A stretch of 64,000 nt of DNA from an uncultured Chloroflexota bacterium (GCA_902791025.1 CADATZ010000016.1:1-64000), one strand, 5' to 3'. Shown: positions 33,625 to 44,239, numbered from the stretch's first letter. Numbers and translations are program-made. Notes: a model not told the origin generated them from the sequence alone.

Positions 33625-34287
33625 ATGAATCTTTCAGTAACTGTTGACGGAAAAACTTTTTCCGTAGAAATCGCAAATCCCAAAGCTGATCCGATGATCA
33701 TCACTGTGGACGGAACAGAATTTTCCGTCACCGCTGATGCTTCCGGTGCTGTTTCCGCAGCTCCTGCGGCAGCCTTCGTTGAAGGCAGTGAAACCGTGAC
33801 CGCCCCGATCCCGGGTGTGATCCAGGAAGTCAATGTCAAACCCGGCCAGACCGTAAAGAAGGGTGACGTTCTCTTTGTTCTCGAAGCCATGAAGATGAAG
33901 AACAACATCACTGCCCTGCAGGATGGCAAAGTCCAGACAGTCAATGTCGGTAAAGGCGACTCTGTTGCCCATGGTGACGTCCTGATGTCCTATGCTGTCA
34001 AACAGGCTGCTCCGGCTGCCGCTCCTGCCGCTGCCAAAAAAGCTTCCTCCGCTTCTGCCCCTGCTGCCGGCGGCGACACCGTCACCGCTCCGATCCCGGG
34101 CGTGATCCAGGAAGTCAAAGTCCAGGCTGGCCAGTCCGTCAAAAAGGGCGATGTCCTCTTTGTCCTGGAAGCTATGAAGATGAAGAACAACATCACTGCC
34201 ATGCATGACGGCAAGGTTGCTTCCGTCAGCGTCAGCAAGGGTGACAGTGTGACCCACGGACAGGCTCTGATGACCTACGCTGCCTGA
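33625..34287 (+). CDS. biotin carrier protein with two tandem biotinyl domains
   Basis: A 220-residue protein. An N-terminal segment (about 1-50, MNLSVTVDGKTFSVEIANP) is followed by two nearly identical biotinyl/lipoyl domains. Each contains VTAPIPGVIQEV and the biotinylation motif FVLEAMKMKNNITA (Lys near residues 91 and 188), and they are joined by an Ala/Pro-rich linker (AAPAAAPAAAKKASSASAPA). Normal decarboxylase carriers have a single domain. Two biotins could let one carrier serve two sites or speed transfer between the carboxyltransferase and the beta subunit. Codon choice is strongly biased, suggesting high expression. AGGAG lies just upstream. Confidence 0.92.
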   Translation: MNLSVTVDGKTFSVEIANPKADPMIITVDGTEFSVTADASGAVSAAPAAAFVEGSETVTAPIPGVIQEVNVKPGQTVKKGDVLFVLEAMKMKNNITALQDGKVQTVNVGKGDSVAHGDVLMSYAVKQAAPAAAPAAAKKASSASAPAAGGDTVTAPIPGVIQEVKVQAGQSVKKGDVLFVLEAMKMKNNITAMHDGKVASVSVSKGDSVTHGQALMTYAA

Positions 34288-34298
34288 GAGGAGTAATT

Positions 34299-35426
34299 AT
34301 GAATCTCGGCAATATTGTTGAATCCTTTTACCATCTCAGCTGGCAGAACGCTGTCATGCTCGTGATCGGTTTTGTGCTCATTGCACTGGCCATCATCAAA
34401 GAGTATGAACCGACCCTGCTGCTGCCCATCGGTTTCGGCTGTGTTTTGGCCAACCTGGGTATGGACTCCGGTGTGGGCTTCATGAAAGTCCTCTATGACG
34501 CCGGTATTTCCACCGAACTTTTCCCGCTCCTCATCTTCATCGGTGTGGGTGCGATGATCGACTTCCGTCCGCTGCTGGCCATGCCGAAGATGGTGATCCT
34601 CGGTGCCGCCGGTCAGTTTGGTATTTATGGCACGCTGATTCTTGGCTGCCTGCTGGCGAAGCTCTTCCCGCAGCTCGGCTGGGGTCTGGCTGAAGCCGCT
34701 TCCATTGGTACCATCGGTGCTATCGATGGCCCGACTGCCATTTACGTTGCGTCTCAGATCGCTCCGCATATGCTCGGCCCGATCGCGGTTGCCGCTTATT
34801 CTTACATGTCCCTGATCCCGATCATTCAGCCTCCGATCATGAAGGCTCTGACTTCCAAGAAAGATCGCCAGATCCACATGGAATACGCTCCGCGTGAAGT
34901 TTCAAACCGTGCGGTTATCGTCTTCCCGATGCTCGTCACCATCGCCATTTCCATCATCTCCCCGGATGCCGCTCCGCTGATTGCTGCGCTGATGCTCGGT
35001 AACCTGATGAAGGAATCCGGTGTTGTTGATCGTCTGGACAAAGCTGCCCAGAATGAAATCATCAACGTTTCCACCCTGTTCCTGGGTCTGGCTGTTGGTG
35101 GTACCATGACCGGTGAAAGCTTCCTGAACTGGGGCGTTCTCTTCATCATGGCTCTCGGTCTGCTGGCTTTCATTCTGGATACCGTTGCCGGTGTTCTGTT
35201 CGGTCAGCTGATGAAGATCATCACCGGCGGCAAGATCAACCCGCTCATTGGTGCCTGCGGTATCTCCGCCTTCCCGATGGCCGGCCGTATTGCCGCACAG
35301 ATCGCTCTGGAAGATGATCCGGATAACTTCATCCTGATGCACGCCATGGGCGCCAACACCTCCGGCCAGCTGGGTTCCGTCGTAGCCGGCGGCGTCCTCC
35401 TTGCTCTGGTGAAGACGTTCATCTAA
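34299..35426 (+). CDS. sodium ion-translocating decarboxylase beta subunit
   Basis: A 375-residue multi-pass membrane protein that couples decarboxylation of carboxybiotin to Na+ export. Family motifs include GVGAMIDFRPLLAMPK, the channel segment GTIGAIDGPTAIYVASQIAP with the conserved Asp, and NPLIGACGISAFPMAGRIAA near the C-terminus. It begins 11 bases after the biotin carrier stop, with GAGGAG upstream, and is clearly in the same operon. The complex could decarboxylate oxaloacetate, methylmalonyl-CoA or glutaconyl-CoA; the missing alpha subunit would decide this. Confidence 0.93.
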   Translation: MNLGNIVESFYHLSWQNAVMLVIGFVLIALAIIKEYEPTLLLPIGFGCVLANLGMDSGVGFMKVLYDAGISTELFPLLIFIGVGAMIDFRPLLAMPKMVILGAAGQFGIYGTLILGCLLAKLFPQLGWGLAEAASIGTIGAIDGPTAIYVASQIAPHMLGPIAVAAYSYMSLIPIIQPPIMKALTSKKDRQIHMEYAPREVSNRAVIVFPMLVTIAISIISPDAAPLIAALMLGNLMKESGVVDRLDKAAQNEIINVSTLFLGLAVGGTMTGESFLNWGVLFIMALGLLAFILDTVAGVLFGQLMKIITGGKINPLIGACGISAFPMAGRIAAQIALEDDPDNFILMHAMGANTSGQLGSVVAGGVLLALVKTFI

Positions 35427-35449
35427 ACAATAATAAACCTTATAAACAA

Positions 35450-35493
35450 GGGACAGGTTTTATTTGTCGTAAAAATGGCAAATGAACCTGTCT
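35450..35493 (+). terminator. palindrome, likely terminator of the decarboxylase operon
   Basis: GGGACAGGTT...ATTTG and CAAAT..AACCTGTCTC arms are followed by TTTTC. The GGGACAGG end resembles other palindromes of the window, so it may be a repeat recruited as a terminator. Confidence 0.6.
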
Positions 35494-35587
35494 CTTTTCA
35501 AATTTCTCCGAGGCAAAGCTGAAACCGATCAAGGATGCTTATAAAAAATGACGTAATATCGAAAAAGGACAATACCAGGGGGAGATG

Positions 35588-38359
35588 ATGTTTATAAATG
35601 CAATATCTTATTTATTGATAAAGCCAATAGAGCTTTTATTAGAGTTTATTTTTAATGCTATCTACACTTTTACCGGAAGTCCGGGATTTTCTATAATCGG
35701 GTTAAGTATAGCTGTAAATTTACTCGTATTTCCCCTGTATCGCCGTGCCGATCAAATTCAGGCTGAAGAGAGAAATCTTGAAGTCAAAATGAAAGATAGA
35801 GAAGATCAGATAAAGAGAACATTCACCGGTGATGAACGATTTATGATACTGCAGGCTTATTACCGCATTAATCATTATAAACCAACAGATGTATTAAAAG
35901 GTTCTTTATCGCTTCTCCTTCAGATTCCTTTTTTTATTGCTGCATATCATTTTCTTTCAAATTTGAATCTGCTGAAAGGTGTTGCATTTGGGCCGATTCG
36001 AAATTTGGGAATGCCCGATACAATGTTTACAGTATTTGGTATATCGATAAATGTTTTGCCAATATTGATGACTCTTGTTAATTTTCTTTCGGCATCAATC
36101 TATTTGAAAGGGTATCCGGTTAAAAACAAAATCCAGACGTATGGACTGGCGCTGATTTTTTTGGTAATTCTTTACAATTCGCCATCCGGACTTGTTTTAT
36201 ACTGGCTCATGAATAATGTTCTCTCATTAGTGAAAAATCTTCTGAGCAAGGTTAATGCGGGTAAAAAGTTAGCGGTGTTTTTGTCTTCGTTGATTAGCTT
36301 CATACTATTGATTTATACGGTTTTCTTTCATGATTTTCATCCAATCAGAGAAACCGTTGTTCTTTTAGCAATCTGTTTTGCGCTGCAAATTCCTCTGATT
36401 TATGAATTCATAAAGAAAAAGAATATCAAGCCTAAATTTGCGGATTCAAACAGGACGGATAATATTCTCTTTATTTTGAGTTCAGTTTTTATGACAATCC
36501 TGACCGGAGGGCTCATTTCATCCGGAGTTGTAAACGCATCACCCAATGATTTTATCAATCGGGCCAGGTTTTATTCACCTTTATGGTATGTACTGGTAAC
36601 TTTTCTTTTGGCTGCGGGAACCTTTCTAATTTGGTTTGGTATTTATTACCGCCTTGCTGACGGAAAAGTAAAAAAATTCATGTCTCTGGGAATGTGTTTA
36701 CTGGCGGTTTGTTCAACTGTTAATTTTATGTTTTTCGGCACGAATCGGGGAACCTTATCTTCCTTATTAGTTTTTGAAATATTTCCAGTTGACAAGGGAA
36801 AAGAAGTTATTCTGAATCTCGCGGTGCTTTTTGTAATATGCCTTTTTTTGTGCAGCATATGGGTATGGAAAGTAAAGTTTTTGAATATAACCATGACGTC
36901 ATTTTGTATAGCTGCAGCAATGATGTCAATCGCCAACATTTACAAAATCAATAATGAAGTAAACATTATTGAAAAATATCTTGCTGAACAAAACAATGAG
37001 ATACCCAAAATCACACTGACGACAAAAGGGAAAAATGTGATCATTGTGATGATGGATCGTGCAATCGGATATTATGTGCCGTTTCTGATGGAAGAACGGC
37101 CGGAATTGCAGAACCAGTTTTCCGGATTTACTTATTATCCTCAAACATTATCGTTTGCAAGCAACACAAATGGTGCGTTACCTGCCCTCGATGGAGGATA
37201 TGAATATACACCTGAAAAACTTAATGCTCGTCCGGATGTTCCCCTGGTCACAAAACATAATGAAGCCCTAAAAATGATGCCGGTAATTTTTAGTGAAGCC
37301 GGATACGATGTAACAGTGATCCAGCCTTCTTTTGCAAATTATAAACACATACCGGATCTTTCAATTTATGCGGATCATCCGAATATCCATGCGTATAATG
37401 TAAATGGTCAGCTTGAGTTTATTGAAATATATGAAAAGGAAATAGCAATCCGCAACAGAAATTTCTTTTGTTACAGTATCTATAAAATAACGCCGTTGAT
37501 TTTGCAGCCATACGTTTATACTTCCGGGTCCTATAATAATATTGATACAGGGACAGATAAAATAACGGAAACAATGCCATTTCAGGTTCCCGATGGACCT
37601 TTAAAAGCAATCGGTATAAAAAGTACCTTTTTAGAGGAATATACAATTCTTTCGAATCTGCCCGTCTTTACACATATCAGTGATGATGATAAAAATGAAT
37701 TTGTAACATTCGACAATAATACAGCACATGAATCGAACCTGTTACAACTGCCGGATTATACTCCAGCTGTGAATGTCGACAATACGGCATTTGAAACAAA
37801 TCCCATACTTCGGAAATCCATTGATGGCAGACAAATTGAGTTTGATGACAGTTTGCAAACTTCCTGTTATCATGCCAATATGGCTGCATTCATTCAACTT
37901 GGACGATGGATGGATTATCTGAAGGAAAACAATGTATATGATAACAGCAGAATTATCATCGTTTCCGATCATGGCTTTTCGCAAATAAGACCTGAACACA
38001 TTTTTGATAAATCAAAAGATGACATGGGGTATGCTATGAGACATGACATCTTGTATTTCAATCCGGTTTTGATGGTTAAGGATTTTGGAGATGAGGAATT
38101 TTCAGTTGATAATCAATTCATGACGAATGCCGATGTTCCAACCATTGCCATGAATGGCCTTATTGATTCACCGGTAAATCCATTCAGCGGAAAACCGATA
38201 AATAACAGTGAGAAAAACAACCTATATCATGTTGTACAAAAAGTTGAAAACTCAATTTCGGAAAACAATGGAAATGTATTGCTCCCCGCTTATTGGTACG
38301 TCTACCATGGTGAAGATATTTATGATGTGAATAATTGGGAAATTCTTGACTTTCATTAG
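35588..38359 (+). CDS. YidC/Oxa1-like domain fused to alkaline-phosphatase-superfamily transferase (paralogue 1)
   Basis: A 923-residue membrane protein; the second of two adjacent ATGs is used because GGGGGAG touches the first. Residues ~25-220 match the Oxa1/YidC membrane core (GFSIIGLSIAVNLLVFPLY, then LLLQIPFFIAAYHFL, and YNSPSGLVLYWLMNN). The Arg that normally precedes the hydrophobic LLxxPL stretch is Asn. About seven further membrane helices follow (~230-470). Residues ~480-900 form an outward alkaline-phosphatase/LTA-synthase-like domain: metal Asp in VIIVMMDRAIGY (490), probable nucleophile Thr in NTNGALPALDGGYEY (527), metal Asp-His in IIIVSDHG (794), and conserved FMTNADVP. It is the first of four tandem relatives in an AT-rich island. 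Predicted role: transfer of a phospho-alcohol group from a lipid to a surface acceptor. Confidence 0.78.
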   Translation: MFINAISYLLIKPIELLLEFIFNAIYTFTGSPGFSIIGLSIAVNLLVFPLYRRADQIQAEERNLEVKMKDREDQIKRTFTGDERFMILQAYYRINHYKPTDVLKGSLSLLLQIPFFIAAYHFLSNLNLLKGVAFGPIRNLGMPDTMFTVFGISINVLPILMTLVNFLSASIYLKGYPVKNKIQTYGLALIFLVILYNSPSGLVLYWLMNNVLSLVKNLLSKVNAGKKLAVFLSSLISFILLIYTVFFHDFHPIRETVVLLAICFALQIPLIYEFIKKKNIKPKFADSNRTDNILFILSSVFMTILTGGLISSGVVNASPNDFINRARFYSPLWYVLVTFLLAAGTFLIWFGIYYRLADGKVKKFMSLGMCLLAVCSTVNFMFFGTNRGTLSSLLVFEIFPVDKGKEVILNLAVLFVICLFLCSIWVWKVKFLNITMTSFCIAAAMMSIANIYKINNEVNIIEKYLAEQNNEIPKITLTTKGKNVIIVMMDRAIGYYVPFLMEERPELQNQFSGFTYYPQTLSFASNTNGALPALDGGYEYTPEKLNARPDVPLVTKHNEALKMMPVIFSEAGYDVTVIQPSFANYKHIPDLSIYADHPNIHAYNVNGQLEFIEIYEKEIAIRNRNFFCYSIYKITPLILQPYVYTSGSYNNIDTGTDKITETMPFQVPDGPLKAIGIKSTFLEEYTILSNLPVFTHISDDDKNEFVTFDNNTAHESNLLQLPDYTPAVNVDNTAFETNPILRKSIDGRQIEFDDSLQTSCYHANMAAFIQLGRWMDYLKENNVYDNSRIIIVSDHGFSQIRPEHIFDKSKDDMGYAMRHDILYFNPVLMVKDFGDEEFSVDNQFMTNADVPTIAMNGLIDSPVNPFSGKPINNSEKNNLYHVVQKVENSISENNGNVLLPAYWYVYHGEDIYDVNNWEILDFH

Positions 38360-38433
38360 AAATATTTGAACAAGAATATCAGGGAAATGCTGACACATAT
38401 AGGTATAGGGATAAGAAAAGCATAGGTGGTAAT

Positions 38434-41187
38434 ATGAATTTTGGAAATATAGTTTATACGTTTTTTATAAAACCACTTCATTTACTATTTGAAGTTATTT
38501 TTTCAATAACAAATCGCTTCACTGCCAACCCCGGTATTTCGATCATATTTCTCAGCCTGGCTGTAAATTTACTTGTTTATCCCCTGTATCGCCGAGCAGA
38601 TGAGATGCGAACTGAGGAAAGAAACCTTGAAAGAAAATTAAAACCGCGGATAGATCAGATAAAGAAGACGTTTATTGGTGACGAACGATTCATGATGCTT
38701 CAAACCTATTACAGGCTAAACAACTATAAACCGATAAATGTATTAAAAGGTTCTTTATCTTTATTGCTGGAAATTCCATTTTTTATTGCTGCTTATAACT
38801 TTTTATCAGGATTAGAGCTTTTGAAAGGAACTCATTTTGGTCCGATCATGGACCTGGGTGCCCCGGATGCTCTGATCTCATTTCAATCAGTAACAATCAA
38901 TGTGCTTCCTCTTCTGATGACCATAATAAATATCTTATCTGCCGCCATTTATATGAAAGGGTTCCCTCTGCGAGATAAACTTCAGACCTATGGTATGGCT
39001 GTGATTTTTCTGGTCCTCCTGTATAATTCTCCTTCAGGTCTTGTTTTCTATTGGACACTGAACAACGTATTTTCATTAATAAAAAATATTCTATATAAGC
39101 TGCCTGATCCCAAAAAAGCACTTACTTTATCAGCAGCAGGAATTGCTGTCATCGGTATATTTTTTGTGGTAATTTTTCAACCTTTTGATTCTTTAAAAAA
39201 GCGATTCTTTGTATGCGGATTATGTTTGTTACTTTTGTTACCTTTGTTATTCAGCAAATTTACAAAAAAAACAATAAAAATTACTATCAATGAAGCAGAA
39301 AAAACAGATACCTTCATATTTCTCATCGGATCTGTTTATTTAACGATAGTTTCCGGAATTTTGATTCCTTCAAATATTATCAAAACCTCACCTGGTGAAT
39401 TTATTAACTTAAATTTGTTTTATAACCCGTTATGGTATGTCTTCAGTGCACTGTTGATTTCATCCGGAACCTTCCTGTTGTGGTTTGGAATATACTTTAG
39501 CATTGCATCACCTCAGGGCAAGAAAATTCAAACTCTATTGATGATCATTCTGTCGTTTTGTTCAACTGTAAACTATATGTTTTTTGGAACAAAACGTGGT
39601 GATATGTCTGCAAATCTTATTTATGATGTAATGCCTTCAGATACTGTGAAAGATTATTTGATCAATATTATTGTTCTGTTTGCGGTAGGAACAATATCAT
39701 TCCTCTTATGGAAGAAAAAGAGTAGAATCATATCCGCTCTTCTTTTACCAATGTGTTTGGCTGCATTCATTATGTCTGTGGCTAATATTGTGGAACTTAA
39801 TAATGAGCTGCCAAAAATCAAAGCAATAGTAACCGATGCTTATCGAAATAATCAGCCGCAGATTACCCTCAGTAAAAAAGGGAAAAATGTGATTATCCTG
39901 ATGATGGATCGTTCTATCGGATATCTCTTCCCATTCTTACTGGATGAAAAACCTGAACTAAAGGAGCAATTTTCCGGTTTCAACTATTATCCCCAGACCA
40001 TTTCTTTCGCGACGAAAACAAATGGGGGCATTCCTGCAATTTATGGCGGGTATGAATATATACCGGAAAGGATAAATGAACGCACAAACCAGAGACTGGT
40101 GGAAAAACATAATGAAGCATTGCTCATGATGCCAAAGCTTTTTGGAAATGCCGGCTATAAAGTATCAATTCTGAATCCTACTTATGCAAATTATAAGACA
40201 CCATCTGATTTATCGATTTATGAGAATATTGAAAATGTCAAAGCTTATAATTTAGATGGATTGTTTATGCCACATCAATATCAGGAAATTGCCAGAGAAG
40301 CGAGGATGCGTAATTTCTTTTGTCACAGTATTTATAAAATGGCACCTCTGATCCTTCAGCCTACTTTTTATACTTATGGTTCTTATAATGAAGTTGATGT
40401 TATTGTTTTTAGAAAACCAGGTTCAGGACAGGTAGTTCATACAATTTTGACAGCGACCGGAAACAATGCGTGGTATGAGGAACAATATTTGATACTGAAA
40501 AATCTCAACACAATAACCAAAATAGAGGAAGATGAGTTTAATACTTTTTCAACGTTGGATAACGCAACAACCCACGATACGACACTATTGCAATTACCTG
40601 ATTATATTCCGGAGTATTTTGTCGATAATACTTTGTATGAGAAAGACCCTGTAGAGAGAAAGTCGATAAATGGTGAAACAAGGATATTTACATCAATCGA
40701 TCAAATAGTGCATTATCATATCAATATGGCTGCATATCTTATGCTCGGTAAATGGTTTGATTATCTCCGGGAAAATGATGTTTTTGATAATACAAGGATT
40801 ATTATTGTCTCAGATCATGGACAATCAATAGGGTTTCCTGACCTCAAATTTGGAGCATCAGGTTGGGAAGATTGTCTCTACTTTAATTCAATTTTGATGG
40901 TAAAGGATTTTTACAGTCAAGGATTTGCCATAAACGATCAATTTATGACGAATGCGGATGTGCCGCTGATTGCTATGAAGGATCTTATTGACGACCCTGT
41001 AAACCCGGCTACCGGAAAATCAGTTTCAGATGATACAAAGTATGCATCAGAAATTCATGTGTACAGAGTCGGAGAATGGAACCCGAAAATAAATAATGGC
41101 TTCACTTTTTTGAAAGGTGATTGGGCTGCTTTTTCCGGTGGTGATATCTATGATCCGAAAAATTGGAAAACCATTGAAACAAGATAA
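38434..41187 (+). CDS. YidC/Oxa1-like domain fused to alkaline-phosphatase-superfamily transferase (paralogue 2)
   Basis: A 917-residue relative of the preceding protein, 74 bases downstream, with an AGGTGG ribosome site. It has the YidC-like region (ISIIFLSLAVNLLVYPLYRR, with Asn in place of the groove Arg; LLLEIPFFIAAYNFL; YNSPSGLVFYWTLNN), the middle membrane helices, and the extracellular domain with ILMMDRSIGY (Asp 492), KTNGGIPAIYGGYEY (Thr 529) and IIIVSDHG (Asp 794). The YidC part, the catalytic motifs and the HYHINM segment are best conserved; the middle helices and loops differ widely. This argues for old duplication with divergence, not assembly error. The differing loops may set acceptor or donor choice. 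Confidence 0.78.
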   Translation: MNFGNIVYTFFIKPLHLLFEVIFSITNRFTANPGISIIFLSLAVNLLVYPLYRRADEMRTEERNLERKLKPRIDQIKKTFIGDERFMMLQTYYRLNNYKPINVLKGSLSLLLEIPFFIAAYNFLSGLELLKGTHFGPIMDLGAPDALISFQSVTINVLPLLMTIINILSAAIYMKGFPLRDKLQTYGMAVIFLVLLYNSPSGLVFYWTLNNVFSLIKNILYKLPDPKKALTLSAAGIAVIGIFFVVIFQPFDSLKKRFFVCGLCLLLLLPLLFSKFTKKTIKITINEAEKTDTFIFLIGSVYLTIVSGILIPSNIIKTSPGEFINLNLFYNPLWYVFSALLISSGTFLLWFGIYFSIASPQGKKIQTLLMIILSFCSTVNYMFFGTKRGDMSANLIYDVMPSDTVKDYLINIIVLFAVGTISFLLWKKKSRIISALLLPMCLAAFIMSVANIVELNNELPKIKAIVTDAYRNNQPQITLSKKGKNVIILMMDRSIGYLFPFLLDEKPELKEQFSGFNYYPQTISFATKTNGGIPAIYGGYEYIPERINERTNQRLVEKHNEALLMMPKLFGNAGYKVSILNPTYANYKTPSDLSIYENIENVKAYNLDGLFMPHQYQEIAREARMRNFFCHSIYKMAPLILQPTFYTYGSYNEVDVIVFRKPGSGQVVHTILTATGNNAWYEEQYLILKNLNTITKIEEDEFNTFSTLDNATTHDTTLLQLPDYIPEYFVDNTLYEKDPVERKSINGETRIFTSIDQIVHYHINMAAYLMLGKWFDYLRENDVFDNTRIIIVSDHGQSIGFPDLKFGASGWEDCLYFNSILMVKDFYSQGFAINDQFMTNADVPLIAMKDLIDDPVNPATGKSVSDDTKYASEIHVYRVGEWNPKINNGFTFLKGDWAAFSGGDIYDPKNWKTIETR

Positions 41188-41474
41188 CTTCAATGCTGCG
41201 TTTCCGAAGTCGGAACAGCTATGCATAATGAATAAAGATGCAGTAATTCGATTTATGATAAAATTTATGGAATGAGTGAGAAACCGATCTACACATCAAA
41301 TGATTTCCGGAGTAAAAACTTGTTGTTACTATTAAGAACCCGCTCACGAGGCTTTTTCGTGCGGGCTGTACCGCAGCAAAAACCTTCATACTGTGCTCTG
41401 TCCTGAATAGAGGCGCGACACATGTTTTAATTAACAGAATAAAATTATTCAGAAATTTATAAACAGGGGATTTT
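41188..41474. other. intergenic region with hairpin between paralogues 2 and 3
   Basis: No gene is seen in these 287 bases. A hairpin of the form CCCGCTCACGA / TTCGTGCGGG lies at 41340-41367. CTGTACCGCAGC just after it resembles sequence in the other gaps of this island (44.2, 48.5 and 50.6 kb). Such shared sequence could promote recombination among the paralogues or act as terminators or RNA processing sites. Confidence 0.4.
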
Positions 41475-44222
41475 ATGGAAATTCTGAATTGGATATATAC
41501 ATTATTAATTGGACCATTACAACTGTTATTTGAATTTATTTTTTCTCTTACGTATCGACATTTTGATAATCCGGGAATCGCCATAATTTTCCTGAGCTTA
41601 ATTGTAAATTTGCTTGTTTTTCCTCTTTATCACCGCGCTGACAAGATGCAATCCGAGGAAAGAGATCTTGAAATCAAGCTTCAGCCATGGGTCAAACATA
41701 TTAAAGCAACTTTTTCTGGCGATGAACGATTTATGATACTTCAAACATTTTACCGTCAGAATAATTACAATCCAATTTTCGCATTAAAGGGAGCAGGTAC
41801 TTTGTTCTTGGAAATCCCTTTTTTTATAGCCGCTTATAATTTTCTTTCAGGTCTTCTAATACTGCAGGGTACTTCATTCGGGCCAATTCGGGATCTCGGA
41901 TTACCGGATAAATTACTCTCTTTTGGCACCATCTCAATCAATCTCTTACCTATACTTATGACGATTATAAACATCGTATCATCTATAATATATTTAAAAG
42001 ATTTTCCACTTAAAAACAAAATTCAAACTTATGGGTTAGCCGTATTATTTCTATTTTTACTCTACAATTCCCCATCAGGGCTTGTCTTCTATTGGATTTT
42101 GAATAATATCTTCTCGCTTATCAAAAATATCTTTTATAAATTGAAAAATCCGTGGAAAATTTTACGTTATTGTGGGATCGGAATGTCTTTCATTGCCATG
42201 GTTTTCTGTAATTTTCTGCTGATTTCCAGGCCTCAGGATACCATGCGTAATAAAATAATCATTACTGTTGCGATCCTGTTATTATATGTAATTCTGTTCG
42301 TTTTAACAAATTCTTCAAAAATTCATTTGCAGGTTTTGGAAGAGAAAACTGATAAAAGAGGTCTGTTTTATCTTGGATCACTGTTTCTGATTATTCTTAC
42401 CGGCGTATTAATTCCCTCTTCTGTTATCCATTCTTCAGTAGGAGATTTTTCGAATTCATTTCATTTTTATTCACCTGTCAAATATATATTTCATTCAGCT
42501 TTATATGCAATAGGGACTTTTGGCATATGGTCCGGTATTTTCTACCATCTGGCAAGCAAATTGAGCAAAAAGATTATGGAATTTGGGTTCTTAATCCTTT
42601 CCGGAACTTCAGCAGTAAATTATATGTTTTTCGGAACTAAGTATGGTGATCTCACAAACACGCTTATTTATAGAACACCACCGCATGATACAAATCAGGA
42701 AGTCCTTCTTAATATTGTTATATTCTTTGAACTTTGTATTATCTTATTATTATTGGGGAAAAAGAAGTATAAATTTGCAACCGGTGTTTTGCTTTCCTCA
42801 TGTTTGGCTGTTGGTGTAATGTCTTCAATAAATATAAAAGATATCTCACGCGATATTAACAAGATCAATAATTACAGACAAACCATATCTCCTGAAATCA
42901 CTTTAAGTAAAAATGGCAAAAATGTTGTTATTCTAATGTTGGATAGAGCAGTCGGGTTTTATGCTCCATTTATTTTTGCTGAAAAGCCGGAACTTCAGCA
43001 AAAATTTGATGGTTTCACTTTATATCCAAACACTCTATCGTTTGGACATACAACAAACATTGCTCTTCCGGCTGTTTATGGTGGGTATGAATATACGCCT
43101 TCGGTCATGAATCAAAGGTCTGATCTTTCCCTTATTACAAAACATAATGAGGCACTGCTGATGATGCCGATTTTGTTTGGGAAAGAAAATTATGACGTAA
43201 CTGTGATTGAACCCACATATGCTAATTACCAGGAGGTTCCAGATTTACGGATTTACAAGGATTATCCTAAAATAAAAGCATTCCTGGCTGATGGGGCCTT
43301 TACAGATTTATCCTATAGACAAGGAACAATAAACCTGCGAAACCGAAATTTTTTCTGTTTCAGTTTATTCAAATCCGTTCCGCTGGCTGTTCAGCCGGTC
43401 ATGTATACCGGCGGATTATATAATGATCCGGATGCTATTGCAAAAAGAAAAGATGATACACAGATTTTACAAACGGTAGACGATTTATATACAGCACATG
43501 GTAAAAACATAGGACTCATAGATACATATCTGGTTCTTGATAATCTGCCTGTGATTACAAACATCACAGACAACAATCAGAACACCTATTTAGCCTTAGA
43601 TAATAGAACGAGTCATGAACCCACTCTTTTGCAAATGCCTGATTATGAAGTTTTATCTACCGTGGACAATAAACCATATGAAGGTTCTCAAATTACCAGA
43701 AAATCTCTTGATGGGAGAGCCATTATAATCGGGACAACCAATCAAATTACACATTATCATATAAACATGTTGTCTTTCCTCGAGATTGCAAAATGGATGG
43801 ATTATCTTCGAGAACATGACGTTTATGACAACACACGTATCATTATCGTTGCGGATCATGGACGTGCTTTAGGTTTTGATGATTATGTTTTATATCAGGG
43901 ATTAGATATTCTTGCCTATAATCCTTTATTTATGGTAAAGGATTTTAACAGCAGAGAATTTACTATTAATAATCAATTTATGACGAATGCCGATGTCCCG
44001 GCTATTGCTATGAAAGGGATCATAGAATCACCTGTAAATCCTTTTACAGGGAATGCAATCAATGATGAAATGAAGAATAACGAATTATACGAAGTCCAGC
44101 AAACGGTTGAATTTCGGCCAGGCTATAATCATGGGAATACCTTTTTACCTTCCCCCTGGTATAATGTACATGGTGATAATATTTTCAATCGGGATAATTG
44201 GGAAAGTCTCGATATTCATTGA
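41475..44222 (+). CDS. YidC/Oxa1-like domain fused to alkaline-phosphatase-superfamily transferase (paralogue 3)
   Basis: A 915-residue member of the same family with CAGGGGA upstream. Its YidC-like core reads IAIIFLSLIVNLLVFPLYHR (again Asn instead of Arg), LFLEIPFFIAAYNFL and YNSPSGLVFYWILNN. The outward domain has VILMLDRAVGFY (Asp 490), TTNIALPAVYGGYEY with the presumed nucleophile Thr, HYHINMLSFLEIAKWMDYL and IIIVADHG. This copy lacks the MMD form of the first metal motif (MLD, like paralogue 4). Its last residues (NVHGDNIFNRDNWESLDIH) match the shared C-terminal pattern G-x-D/N-I-x-x-x-x-x-W. Confidence 0.78.
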   Translation: MEILNWIYTLLIGPLQLLFEFIFSLTYRHFDNPGIAIIFLSLIVNLLVFPLYHRADKMQSEERDLEIKLQPWVKHIKATFSGDERFMILQTFYRQNNYNPIFALKGAGTLFLEIPFFIAAYNFLSGLLILQGTSFGPIRDLGLPDKLLSFGTISINLLPILMTIINIVSSIIYLKDFPLKNKIQTYGLAVLFLFLLYNSPSGLVFYWILNNIFSLIKNIFYKLKNPWKILRYCGIGMSFIAMVFCNFLLISRPQDTMRNKIIITVAILLLYVILFVLTNSSKIHLQVLEEKTDKRGLFYLGSLFLIILTGVLIPSSVIHSSVGDFSNSFHFYSPVKYIFHSALYAIGTFGIWSGIFYHLASKLSKKIMEFGFLILSGTSAVNYMFFGTKYGDLTNTLIYRTPPHDTNQEVLLNIVIFFELCIILLLLGKKKYKFATGVLLSSCLAVGVMSSINIKDISRDINKINNYRQTISPEITLSKNGKNVVILMLDRAVGFYAPFIFAEKPELQQKFDGFTLYPNTLSFGHTTNIALPAVYGGYEYTPSVMNQRSDLSLITKHNEALLMMPILFGKENYDVTVIEPTYANYQEVPDLRIYKDYPKIKAFLADGAFTDLSYRQGTINLRNRNFFCFSLFKSVPLAVQPVMYTGGLYNDPDAIAKRKDDTQILQTVDDLYTAHGKNIGLIDTYLVLDNLPVITNITDNNQNTYLALDNRTSHEPTLLQMPDYEVLSTVDNKPYEGSQITRKSLDGRAIIIGTTNQITHYHINMLSFLEIAKWMDYLREHDVYDNTRIIIVADHGRALGFDDYVLYQGLDILAYNPLFMVKDFNSREFTINNQFMTNADVPAIAMKGIIESPVNPFTGNAINDEMKNNELYEVQQTVEFRPGYNHGNTFLPSPWYNVHGDNIFNRDNWESLDIH

Positions 44223-44239
44223 GTGTGAAAGGAAACAGT

